Below, piece by piece: positions 10,913-20,420 of a DNA stretch of 64,000 bases (within the stretch, counting starts at the first letter, position 1; every line of letters begins with the position of its first letter). A program made the translations under genes and the position numbers. Origin of the DNA: Ceriagrion tenellum (taxonomy: Eukaryota; Arthropoda; Insecta; Odonata; Coenagrionidae). The stretch lies in NCBI GenBank assembly GCA_963169105.1, contig OY720639.1, positions 86,038,593 to 86,102,592 of the forward strand, in the 5' to 3' direction. The notes under the pieces were generated by a model, which was not told where the DNA came from, made no database searches, and saw nothing but the letters and a program-made list of their open reading frames with translations.

Positions 10913-11506
10913 GGTTGGCCTGGGAGGAGAATGCTACTTCCATATCGATGTCGCACCTATTAAATGTTTATTCTGCGTAAAGAAGATTTTGAAGGCAGTC
11001 CAGGAAAATGGAGTCCACTGTTGCCAATTTTGCGTGGCACGTGGGGGACATGGTCATGTGAAAAGAGAATCCACTTCGTACATTCCACACTGTTCTATTA
11101 TTTTCCGTCCATGGTTTCCACAATTTCTGTCATTATAAAGGTACAATATCACTTTTCAGTTGTCCATATATGCCAAACTGAGGGTGAGTGGGGGAGATGA
11201 GGGAGGGAGGTATATATGGACTACTGAAAAGTGATATTGTACCTCGATAATGACAGAAATTGTCGAAACCATGGTCTGAAACAATAAAACAGTGTGGATT
11301 GTACGAAGTGAATTCTCAGTATATGTATGCATAGTGAGTTCTCTTTTCATGTGTCCTTTTTTTTGTTTTCCTCAAAGTAAAGCCTGAAACTTTAGCTTGG
11401 ATATGGTCATGCTCACGGAGGTGGCGAGGAGCGAAATTTGGCCACGGAATTCTGCCTCTGGACATTCTATAACGAAGTGGTTGTGGACTAAATGGAATCG
11501 AGACCC
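10913..11506 (+). repeat. Interspersed repeat R, copy split by an insertion
   Basis: The 5' half (10913-11058) runs from GGCCTGGGAGGAG through TGTTGCCAATTTTGCG to ACATGGTCATG. The 3' half (11403-11506) resumes at ATGGTCATG and continues CACGGAGGTGGCGAGGAGCG to AAATGGAATCGAG. Copy 1 shows the same order without interruption, so the 344 bp between them are a later insertion that duplicated ATGGTCATG. Confidence 0.75.
11059..11402. mobile_element. Nested inverted-repeat insertion with hammerhead-like motif
   Basis: The 9-mer ATGGTCATG occurs on both sides (11050-11058 and 11403-11411), and the surrounding repeat R is interrupted exactly here. The insert contains two arms of about 105 bp (11067-11171 and 11212-11317) that pair closely around a 40-bp purine-rich loop. 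Each arm carries a TGACAGAAATTGTSGAAACC-like stem-loop (minus strand about 11113-11135, plus strand about 11243-11270), the counterpart of TGACAAGAAGTGTCGAAACC in the neighbouring insertion. No open frame is present. I read it as a non-autonomous Penelope-type unit in head-to-head arrangement. Confidence 0.75.
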
Positions 11507-12490
11507 AGCATCCTGCTCACGCCGATGCGATGTTTCTCGAACGGGATTCCCCGAGGAGAAGAGCAGGGTCTAAGAGGGGGGAGGAGGGGAGGTGGAGGCG
11601 GGAGGAGGAACGCGTCTTCGGCTGACGGAGACGGCGACGTCCTACTTAGACGTGACGATGCAGTTTCTCCCCATCCCCCGCTCTTCCATGTCACGCCCTC
11701 ACCTCCTCCCCATCACCACCCACTTCGCGGTCACCTCCCCACCTTCCCCACTCTCCTAGTTCCTCCCCCTCCCTCCCCCTCAACCCCCACCGCCCCTAAC
11801 CGCCATAACAGAACGTTTGACGCTTTCCTGCTTGAGAGTACTTATTCAAAAATTCAAATATATTTCCCCCCCAATGGTCGATCGCTGAGTCATGATGATG
11901 GATACGTTGGAAGGATTTAATCCATCGCATTTTTCGCTGTTGATTGCCCATCTGTAGGCTGCGATAGCTTATTTTATTTGTTTAATTTTTTTAAAATTTA
12001 ATTTTATTTCAGGATTTACGGAGTAGTACAAAATATGTAACCCCTAAGGATGAGCCTGTGTTGGGGCTACTCTCAGATAATCTTTGCAAAAGCAATAGCA
12101 ACAAACAAAAACGATTTTAAATTTTTAATCAAATATTTAAAAATACAGTGAAGAATTATGAACTAATATAAAAATGACTCAGAGATGTACAGTGTGATAT
12201 ACAGTGGTTACAAAATATGAGTCAATAAATGATCAGATATGCTTACTATAACAATAGTATTACAATAACGCGTCATTTTTTCATTTAATTCAATGAATAT
12301 TACATGCAAATTACTGAAAAATCCTTGATGTTTTATTTCCTTAAGAAATTTACGGATGTTTTTTTCTTCCTTGATGTGTGTCGACGAAATTTATCCAAAA
12401 ATTACATCATTTTGCCTTTGTCTTGGTTACTGTCTGTTTAAAAATCATTATCAGGACCATTGAGGTCATTTGAGAGGGCTTTGCGGCTGT
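11507..12490. other. G-rich then C-rich tract, otherwise no gene recognised
   Basis: At 11575-11615 there are several runs of three to six G, and at 11675-11800 many runs of C, so G-quadruplexes are possible on the plus and minus strands respectively. A 142-residue frame (11492-11920) is dominated by Gly/Arg and then Pro/Ser/His and looks compositional. At about 12040-12075 the pair CCCCTAAGG / TGTTGGGGCT resembles CCCCTGAGG / TGTTGAGGTT at 33605-33635, so this may be a stray LINE 3' end. The rest is AT-rich. Confidence 0.45.
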
Positions 12491-12494
12491 CCAT

Positions 12495-12860
12495 TGTCCA
12501 CGTAGACACCAAACAGGGTTTGGGGGGGTTGGGTGCAGAGGTACGAAGGTTGTCAACGAAGGTCCACGTTGGTGCTTGGGGGTTGGAGAGATGTCTACGT
12601 AGATAATGGTCGAGATTATCATAGCTACAATGGTAGTTTTTCTTTTAATCACCTTTCATTAAAATCAGCCTTAAATAACAAATAGTCCATGACAATCAAT
12701 TAATATCCCGTTTCACAGCTTTTTCCGCAAAAAAAAGAAAAATCTACGTGGACTACAGGGGGAGACGGGGGGTCTCCATGAAGTCTACGAGTGTCCACGA
12801 TGGGGGTTGGGAGGGGGGTCAAAAAGTGGCCTATTTTTGTCTACGTGGATTGTAGACGGC
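12495..12860. repeat. Cluster of TCTACGTRGA near-palindromes
   Basis: Near-palindromic copies of TCYACGTRGA lie at about 12499, 12593, 12743 and 12838, with related TCTACGAGTGTCCACG and GTTGTCAACG between them. G runs (GGGGGGG) are interspersed. The arrangement suggests a non-coding element with internal palindromes, but no termini were found. Confidence 0.45.
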
Positions 12861-13341
12861 CCCTTTACGTCATCTAACTGTGGCCTGATGACAAAAAGAA
12901 CAACCATATTGGTAATTACTGATCTTACCTTACTTTTCTTTGGATAGCACGGGGAAATGGACAAATTAGCGGATGAAAAGCAAGAATACCCAACTCTCTA
13001 GACGTCGTGTGATCAGTATCTCTCTGTATGTGATGCAGTTTTATCGTAGAGCCGAAATGATACTTCGAGGCAAAATTGGAACCTTTCTATCTTCTGTGCG
13101 AGTACGAGCCGCGATCAAGTACTTCCTCTATTGAACCCTACTGTGATAGCCGTAACTTCCTAACCAAAACCTGCTTTAAGGTGGTCGGAACGATTTTCGT
13201 TGATGTACAGATTTGTGCGAACTTTGTTTACCTGTCCTTATTAGTAGTATGTGTGGATAAAAGCGACGAAAATTGCATGTTCCCGATTTGTTTTTTCGGC
13301 TATTTAAAGCTATTTTAACACGTAGCCTTATGGCTCTTGAC
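12861..13341. other. No gene recognised
   Basis: Unassigned spacer. A frame at 13076-13318 has no recognisable similarity and unremarkable composition. Confidence 0.4.
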
Positions 13342-13586
13342 ATATCACGTTCACTGCGGCGTGACCCACTGGTGGGTCACGTAAATCCAACTAGTGACTC
13401 TGCCGTAAAATTTATTGAATTATCCTTACTTGCGTGTTGCGTGGAGTATTGTGAGAGTAGAAATCAAGGACTGTGACCCACTGGTGGGCCACTCCGCCCA
13501 TGCAAAGGGATGAGTGTGACCCACCGGTGAGCCAAGCCGCGCTTTGAGAGGTAGGGCTTTGATCAGCCCCGCACTGAACGTGATAT
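13342..13586. mobile_element. MITE with CACGTTCASTGCGG ends and three internal palindromes
   Basis: The element spans 13346-13582 (237 bp). It begins CACGTTCACTGCGGCG and its far end reads CACGTTCAGTGCGGGG on the opposite strand. ATAT flanks both ends directly (13342-13345 and 13583-13586). The palindrome GTGACCCACYGGTGGGYCAC occurs at 13361-13380 and, with changes, near 13472 and 13517. CACGTTSAGTGCGG-type ends are familiar from piggyBac-related insect elements, but those duplicate TTAA rather than ATAT, so the superfamily is uncertain. No transposase is encoded. Confidence 0.8.
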
Positions 13587-16128
13587 ATTTCGTTAGAATT
13601 TGATGACGTGTACAGATTTCCTCTTAAACGCGAAAACATAGGTTTCATACTACAATAATCGTTCCTAATAAACGTCAAGATATCATGCCGAATGAAAAAC
13701 ACGTATTTACATACGATTTTCGCTAAAATTGCGAATCCCGAGTCTAAAACAAATTCGTAACAATACTTTAAGACGAAAATTTTAAAGTGTAATTCTGGCA
13801 TCATTTATATTACGATTGTATAGTTATTTCTGACGCAAAAATTGCTGTACATAAGTGAACTGCGGTCCAAGAATTTTTTTCGACACACTTGAAAAGATAA
13901 AACAATATGCACTCAATGACTCACGCTTCACGCTCAAACAACCTTAATGTTACGCGTATGAAACGCTGCTATTCGGTGGTCGTTGCCTCGATTTCTCTTC
14001 GGTTGAGCCTGGGAGGTGCGGCGTTGCCTTTCCATGTTGTTCTTCTAACCGCCTTTGCATCTCTTCTTTTAACCGTCCAATGATGTCACAGCCACCGCGG
14101 CGGTTGGGACGCTCCCTTGCTGACAAACACCCGTGTCTCTCTGTTTACTCCGTGAATGTTTTGGAATCCGACGCCAGAGGCTCGAGAGCGAGATATCCCG
14201 ATTCTTTTTGCGTGAATCCGTCGCTAAAACTATGGAGAAGTGAGCCATGGTGTAGTGTAATGTGTAATCTTGTTTCAAATAATAGTTCAAAATAAGGTAG
14301 GTTATCCGCGGCTTACTAAGTTCTACCCCAGGGAGCTTGTTCTACAGGGGATCGGAAGTGTCTCGGTCCAACGATGACGAAATATTCGCGACGAAAAATC
14401 GCGATTTTTCATCGCGAAAGTTTAGTTTTTGGGGGACTAGTTATTGTCAGGCATCCATCATTGTATTTTTCACGAAGCAGCGTCGGAGTATTGCTTGAGT
14501 TTCTCGAGGATTATGTCGTTTCAATGGACCTCGATTTCGTTTTGGTTGGACTATTTCGATTCCTTCGTGAATCGGGCCGAGCAGTTTTAATGGTCGGTGA
14601 TTGAATCAGAGTCAACAACGATGGCCGCCTCGGAAGTTTTGCTGACTATTTTTGGTCGGCGATAATGCTATTTATTAATTTAACTTATCGGGAAAATGTT
14701 CCCAGTTTAATTGATGTCGTTTTAATTCCCTTCTCGAAGTATTCCAATGTGAAAAAGCAACCAAGTTGGTGATTAAGTTTGCGAATAATGGCCAGGAAAG
14801 TGACTGACATGTCTCAATAATTATTCGCAAGTTGCATGGTGTTATTTATGGAGCTGCAGTACATTTATCATGTAGGTGAATAAGGTACTTTGAATGGCTT
14901 GATATTTGTTGCGGGAAGATTGAAGAATGTCTAACTATATTAAAAATGTGCATACTAGGTTTAACGAATAGTAATAACTTGAGTTTTATTTCAACGGAAG
15001 CGCCAGAATGGACTTCCATGCCTCTGCCGCATATCATGGCTAACTATATAAAAGATACAACTGTTTGTGTACTTCCTATCACGACTCTCCAACTTTCTAA
15101 GCATGTATACATCCCAAGCATGTATTCCATCGGTCGAGTACTACTTTGTCACGCCTGACGAGAATATTGGATTTCTCTCCGCGGATTACATTCCGAGCGT
15201 GATTGAAGACTAACGATGTTAGCCTGGCAATTCGCTGCGTAACAATGGACTAATTATGAAGTCCCCCCTCCTTTCCCGGCCAGTTTCTTGGGAACGAGAA
15301 GAAAGGATCAAAATACGGTCATTCTTGGCTCCTCAAATTTTCCTCGCTCTACTCCGAGGTCAGTTCCTTGAATTCTGAACGAACAGACGATTCCCTATTA
15401 TCTAATGGGAAGTTTACTATGTTGTGGTCTTACGTGTGAAGGAATGGCGATTCCATTAATGTTCTCCTTGGGAACCGTGTTAGTCAGGTGATGGGATTAA
15501 AGTCGTTAGATGCGATTTCATACGTTGAGCTGGAGCCCATCGTCTGGAGGAAGTTCATTATTTTGTGATGATGCGTGGGGAATTGAGAGCTGCTGGTCTC
15601 AAATCAGAGCCGAGTGTCCGAATTCCGTGATCTTTACCTTGCCCTTGTGCTACTCTCCAATTCTTCAAGACTTGTCTCTTGTTTATCTTTTGGCACCGCT
15701 CGCATATCCAGCGTCCTACCACTTCCAAAACGTTGGGATAATTTCTACCCACATTCGCATCTTCCTTTAATCGCCATGGTACATCTGGTATTTTGCTACC
15801 TTTGACGAATACTCCATTTTTTCTCGTCACTTATCGGTCACTGGAAGATGATTAGTCTCTTGGCCATTGTTACTGACGCCATAATATGTGGATGTTATGC
15901 AATTTTCTGGCGTTACTCCAGTGATAATCTTTCATTTTCTTCCTGTAAATTGTAGTGACTCGGTGTGATTACGCGCTTCATTTTCCCTCTTAAAGTGTGG
16001 AATCAAACCAAGTGACTTGTTTCAGTATGAGGACAATAGTTTTTGTTTTAATTATTTGTTTTTCCTCGCGGAAACATCACTGTGGTCGGCCAAACAAAGT
16101 TCGTTACGTTTGTTAATTTTTCGGTACA
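13587..16128. other. No gene recognised
   Basis: About 2.5 kb without a recognised gene or repeat. Noted: the perfect palindrome GAAAAATCGCGATTTTTC near 14391-14408, and a 90-residue minus-strand frame at 15558-15830 (VPWRLKEDANVGRNYPNV near its start) that I cannot assign and that could be either an exon or chance. Confidence 0.45.
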
Positions 16129-16680
16129 TTAGGTAGGTTGAGCGAAACAACATTTCACCAGTAAATCAATGAATTTGGTCGCATTTTAAATAATAATATC
16201 CCACCCGTCCTGTAATACCAAAATATCAGCCCCTGACAGCACTACTTTCTGTGATATTCGACGAAACATACTCGCCCTTTTACATGCGTGTATGCACTCC
16301 AGAGAGACATTATTTTAGAAATGAGAAATGTCAAACACCTAGATCTCGTCAAACAAATTAACAGAGCGTTGTTTGTATATTTTCTCTACTACTATGGAAA
16401 ATGAATCATGTACTCACCGCTGTCTTTTTTCAGGATCACAAAAAACCTTCCGTAGTGAAGGAGTTTTTAATGTACCGCGCGAAAAAAATGAGTCAAGTTA
16501 AAGACTTACATAGATATTTTTATTTAATTACCTAGAATTTCTGTCTTATAAAAGTATATTATTGCGCCATTAATAATGAAATATTTAATTCGTATTTCCT
16601 ACAGCTGCTGAAATTTAAACTCATAACTTGAATATGGTCTTCATTTTGATTAGGGAAATATATCGCTCAAACTAGCTTAA
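16129..16680 (+). repeat. Family A MITE, full-length copy
   Basis: About 552 bp running from AGGTAGGTTGAGCGAAAC to TCGCTCAAACTAGCTTAA, so the two ends are inverted repeats. The interior follows the family order: AAATCAATGAATTTGGTC, CACTCCAGAGAGACATT, ACCTTCCGTAGTGAAGGAG, ATGAGTCAAGTTAAAGACTT, TACAGCTGCTGAAAT. There is no coding capacity. Ends in or next to TTAA in most copies suggest a TTAA-specific (piggyBac-like) mover. Confidence 0.85.
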
Positions 16681-17926
16681 GTGCAATCGTTCTCAGTATT
16701 TCCAGTATGAATCGCAGTCGTTACTACCCCGCCACTGCATTGAGGAACGCCCCCCTCGCAAGGTCATCTGTTGAGGCCGTTTTCCCCGTTTTGTCTCGCC
16801 TGTTGCTGCAGCCTGTCTTTAGTTCGATTGGACCCGTTCTGCTCGTGGCTGTGCATACCACGTCACCTTGCCCGCTGGTGCATGTTGACTTATCCCACCA
16901 CGGAGTGACTTCGAAGGCGTCCCAGGGGTTGGACTTTTCCCACAGTTATGCCCGCAAAGAGTGAGGTTAGGGAGGTTGAAATCGAATCCGTGAGTTGTGA
17001 GGCGGGGGGGAGGGGTTGAGTAGGGATAAGGTAGAAAAAACTGGGTGGTTTATGTTGCGGAAGGGGATGTTGTCTGGGATGGGTGTTCTCCGCTTGTCAG
17101 GGTGGTCCCAAGTCAAGCGAAAAGGGTCTAATCGACCTGTCTCCCCTCCGTGCTCATTCTCATTCATAGGCGAGGATGGGTGTTGGAGTAGCTAAACTTG
17201 GTGGCACTCTCTTGTTGAAGAGATTGCACAAAGGAGAGGAAAGCGGTTAAGAAATGTGGGATAAAGTGGCCGTGTATTCCTCCAATGTCCTGTCCGGGAA
17301 CGCTACGGTACCTTTGCCAGCTAGTTAACTCTTGATTCACGCTGAGTGACCTTTCGATTTTCTGGTGGTGAGTGCTGCCAAGTTTTGATGTACCTGTGAG
17401 CACCCTGAAACCTTATTGATATCATTATCTATTGTATTCTACTACAAGCTGGGAAGGAAGAAATTATTTCTCTTAATACATATTACCTGGAGGCCGATCT
17501 TTGATTGGATTATAAAATTTCTTTAAGCGGTTACTTGAAAAATTCACACGAGCCGAACAAATTACTTTCTGGAGTGTCAATGAAAACACGTCGAAAGTTT
17601 ACTTAGTGCTCACTTCTCCAGTCATGGCATATTTCATACTTCCCGCAAATAAACAAACAACGGCTATAAACATGGAGCTAGTCTTGAAATTGGCGATAAA
17701 AACATCAAAATCGTGATTTTTATTTTGTAAATTTATACCTACATCAGTACGTACATATCGAACGCTGTAAAATTAACTTTCTGGCGGAATGGTCTCGTTA
17801 TCCTATTCGTATTTGAAACTGTAGATGTACATGGTCTACCATTGAAGACCAAGTTGATTCGCATACTTTTCATGAATTTTTATGAAAATCCTTTCGGTTC
17901 TACAGCTTATTTATGGTGGAACATCC
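16681..17926. other. No gene recognised
   Basis: Non-coding spacer. Short frames at 16707-16964 and 16967-17403 show no known domain. Confidence 0.45.
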
Positions 17927-18756
17927 TTAAGGTAGTTTGAGCGAAATGTTTCGCTAATCAAAATGGAGACCGTATTTGAATTATATGTTTTGATTTCAAC
18001 AGCTAAAGGAAGCATGCATTGAATATTGTATTATAATTGGTACAAAAATAGTCTTTTATACGACTGGAATTCTAAGTAATTAAATAAATATATCTTAAGT
18101 TACTAATTTGGCTCATTTTTTTCACGCGGTATGTTTCAAAATCCTTCTCAAAGGAAGGATTTTTATGATCCTGAAAAAAATTGCTGTGGTAACTAACTAT
18201 ATAAATTCTTTTCAAAAATAGTCTAGGAAACAAACAAACACCTTGTTTATTTGTTCAGAATATCTAGGTGTTATAAATTCCTCATTTTTTAAAAATAAGT
18301 TCTCTCTGGAGTGCGCACATGTACCATTTCCCACGTAAAATGGCTGGTAGTTTTCGTCAAAAATCTCGGAAAGTAGTGCGGTAAGGGTATGGTATTTGGA
18401 TATCGTTTGAAGAGTAAGATATTCTTGTAGTAAAAAAAACTTTGTGTCTGCCACATATTTATTATTACAAACACAACCGGTTTCGGCAGTTCCGCCATCA
18501 TCAGGTACACTGAATTCTAATTTTTTAATCTGAATATAATTCTAATTATAAATTCAGTGTACCTGATGATGGCGTAACTGTCAAAACCGGTTGTGATTGT
18601 AATAATAAATCTGTGGAAGACAAAGTTTTGCTCACTACAATGTCGACCTTCCACCAAGTAGAAACTTCACAATTGGAATCTAAGATATTCTTCTTTAAAA
18701 TGAGACCAATGTAGTTGATTTATGAGTGAAATGATATTTCGCTCAAATTACCTTAA
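17927..18756 (-). repeat. Family A MITE, minus strand, interrupted
   Basis: Starts TTAAGGTAGTTTGAGCGA at 17927 and ends GCTCAAATTACCTTAA at 18756. The order of internal blocks is the reverse complement of the copy at 16129-16680. A 254-bp insertion with a 12-bp direct duplication interrupts it at 18427-18680; without that insertion it would be about 564 bp, the usual family length. Confidence 0.85.
18427..18680. mobile_element. Hairpin insertion with hammerhead-like motif and 12-bp duplication
   Basis: TAAGATATTCTT flanks the insert directly (18415-18426 and 18681-18692), and the family A host sequence is continuous when the insert is ignored. Inside, two inverted halves (about 18440-18515 and 18550-18625) share CTTTGTGTCTGCCACA, TATTATTACAAACACAACC and CATCATCAGGTACACTGAAT or their complements. 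Each half holds CCTGATGATGGCG, a short loop, then GYCRAAACCGG (minus 18478-18504, plus 18563-18587), close to a hammerhead ribozyme core. No open frame. Probably a non-autonomous Penelope-type unit. Confidence 0.8.
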
Positions 18757-18895
18757 GGTTCAGAAGCGAAATATCATTTTACCTAGAAATGAATGAATTT
18801 GGTCTCATTTTAAAGAAAAGTATCTCACCCTTCTAATGACACCAAAAATTCAACCCCTAACCACGTTACTTTCGGTGTTATTTGCCAAAAAATCG
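18753..18895 (+). repeat. Family A MITE fragment, head-to-head with the previous copy
   Basis: From the shared CCTTAAGG junction, this piece reads CAGAAGCGAAATATCATTTT, AATGAATTTGGTCTCATTTT, AATTCAACCCCTAACCACG, TTTGCCAAAAAATCGA and then loses similarity. It is the 5' quarter of family A in plus orientation, abutting the minus-strand copy at a single TTAA. Confidence 0.75.
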
Positions 18896-19039
18896 AATAG
18901 TACAAAACATATTTTTACATATAGATTCTAATATTTTTTACCTAATATAAATGCCATTTTCGATAAAATATGTCAAAAGGTAGAATATGCTCCCAGAGAA
19001 TAGAACGGTAGTAAAATGCCAGGATCGACACGACATTTT

Positions 19040-19220
19040 TAGTGTTATTAGCAAATTAACGCAAAAATTGAAGAAAATTGCGTTATTTCGACGAAAATAG
19101 AGCTCCAGTCGGTTCCCATGATTGAAAAAAAACGCTCCTATTATAATATATTCGTCGAATAATTAACGTTTAGTGTTCCTTTATTTAGCTTTTTTTTTAA
19201 CACCTCGGAACATCATCAGT
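19040..19220 (+). repeat. Family D fragment followed by a possible Penelope-type end
   Basis: 19045-19165 is loosely collinear with family D (TTAGCRAATTRM, TTGAAG, CTSCAGTCGGTTCC, TTCGTCGAATAATT). Just after it, at 19202-19219 on the minus strand, CTGATGATGTTCCGAGGTG and downstream AATAAAGGAACAC resemble the end of the hammerhead-like elements, but the GAAAC part is missing. Confidence 0.4.
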
Positions 19221-19919
19221 GAAAGCATTTTTTTAACAATGAAAACGAAGAGGTGAAATTAAGTACCAACTTGCCCAATCTCCCACAGTCGCTTAGGAAC
19301 CCCATCAACACTTGACAATTAAACCTTTTCGTTCCCAGTAAAAAACTAAGGCCAACTAGGCCAGCGATAACATTTTTCATCAACTGTTTGCACCAAAAAT
19401 ATAATTAATCGGGACTTGAAGGGATGCTCTCAGCTTTGATAAGACTACGCCGCGTATTGCTCCTATCCGTCCGCCAGTTCCATCTTGAGCCGCCGCCACC
19501 TGTCGCGTGAGACTTGTTCCTCTCGTTCGCGTCTTCACCAAACCACGCGAGGGCGCTTTGTGTGTCCATGCGTGTGCGACTGTGGAAGTTATTACCGCCC
19601 TTTCCTTTCCGAAGAGGAGATGAGAGGGAAGAATCCCGTGTGTGTATATTTTTTTCGAGGCCACCGCTTAAGGCACGGTGAGCGCAGCGTTCACAACCTC
19701 AAATATCGGTGTTGCCGCCGCGTGGAGGAGGGGCGGGGAGATGGGCATGAGGCCGGGAGAATGAATGTAAAAGGCCGTTTCGTATTGAACTTAAGGTGGC
19801 TGGAGCGGGGATATTGGCCCCGTGAGTGCGAATTTTTATTATATTTCAAGTACTTAAGTCGAAAAAATTTCTAGGACGACGCCCCACGGAAGTACATGAG
19901 TTAAAGGTGTACATGCAGT
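19221..19919. other. No gene recognised
   Basis: Unassigned. GC-richer between 19430 and 19780, with overlapping frames on both strands (19380-19664 minus, 19485-19874 plus) rich in Arg. No domain seen; composition alone could account for them. Confidence 0.4.
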
Positions 19920-20370
19920 GTTGGAAGTTTTTGTTGTTGTTGTTGTTGTTGTTCAATCCTATGATTGGTTGACTGCAGCCCTCCACCCTTCCCTATCTAA
20001 TGCTAGTTCCCTTACCTCCTGGTATCTCTTCTTATGTATTTTCCTCTTTATTTGGTCCATGAACTTACTAATGGATCTTCCTCTGGGGACTTTATCCTTT
20101 ATTTTACCTTCAAGTATGTTCTTCATAAATCCATTGTGTCTCAGAGAGTGTCCAGTCCATTTGGTTTTTCTTTTCTGTATGGTGTTCCATATGGTCCTTT
20201 CCTCTTCTACTGTTCTGTAACTTCATCATTTCTTATTTTGTCCGTCCATTTTGTCTTCAGCATCCTCCTCCAGCACCAGGTTTCGAAGGCTTCTAGTCTG
20301 TTCTGGTCAGCTTTTCCAATGGTCCAAGTGTTGGAAGTATCCCAGAGAAAAAAATCTCCACTATGGGTGG
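19920..20370 (-). pseudogene. LINE family C, C-terminal end with (AAC)n tail
   Basis: On the minus strand the coding remnant includes WTIGKADQNRLEAFETWCWR and MLKTKWTDKIRNDEV, followed in disturbed frames by sequence matching EGKIEGKAPRGRP of the plus-strand copy at 23580-24150. It closes with a stop and a tail (GTT)7 on the plus strand (19930-19953), that is (AAC)n on the coding strand. This is the region downstream of reverse transcriptase in an APE-type LINE. The catalytic core is absent, so it is a 5'-truncated dead insertion. Confidence 0.8.
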
Positions 20371-20420
20371 TACCGTACATAAGCTTGAACTGCACTTTAC
20401 TCAGCAATCAATACAGTTCC

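Noticed and set aside
11492..11920. 142-residue plus-strand frame as a gene
   Set aside because: Gly/Arg-rich then Pro/Ser/His-rich low-complexity peptide explained by G-rich and C-rich tracts; it also starts inside repeat R.
13412..13804. 130-residue minus-strand frame
   Set aside because: It runs across one end of a MITE (13346-13582), so it cannot be a conserved gene.
15558..15830. Possible gene fragment on the minus strand
   Set aside because: No recognisable family and no supporting signals; kept only as a note in the spacer entry.
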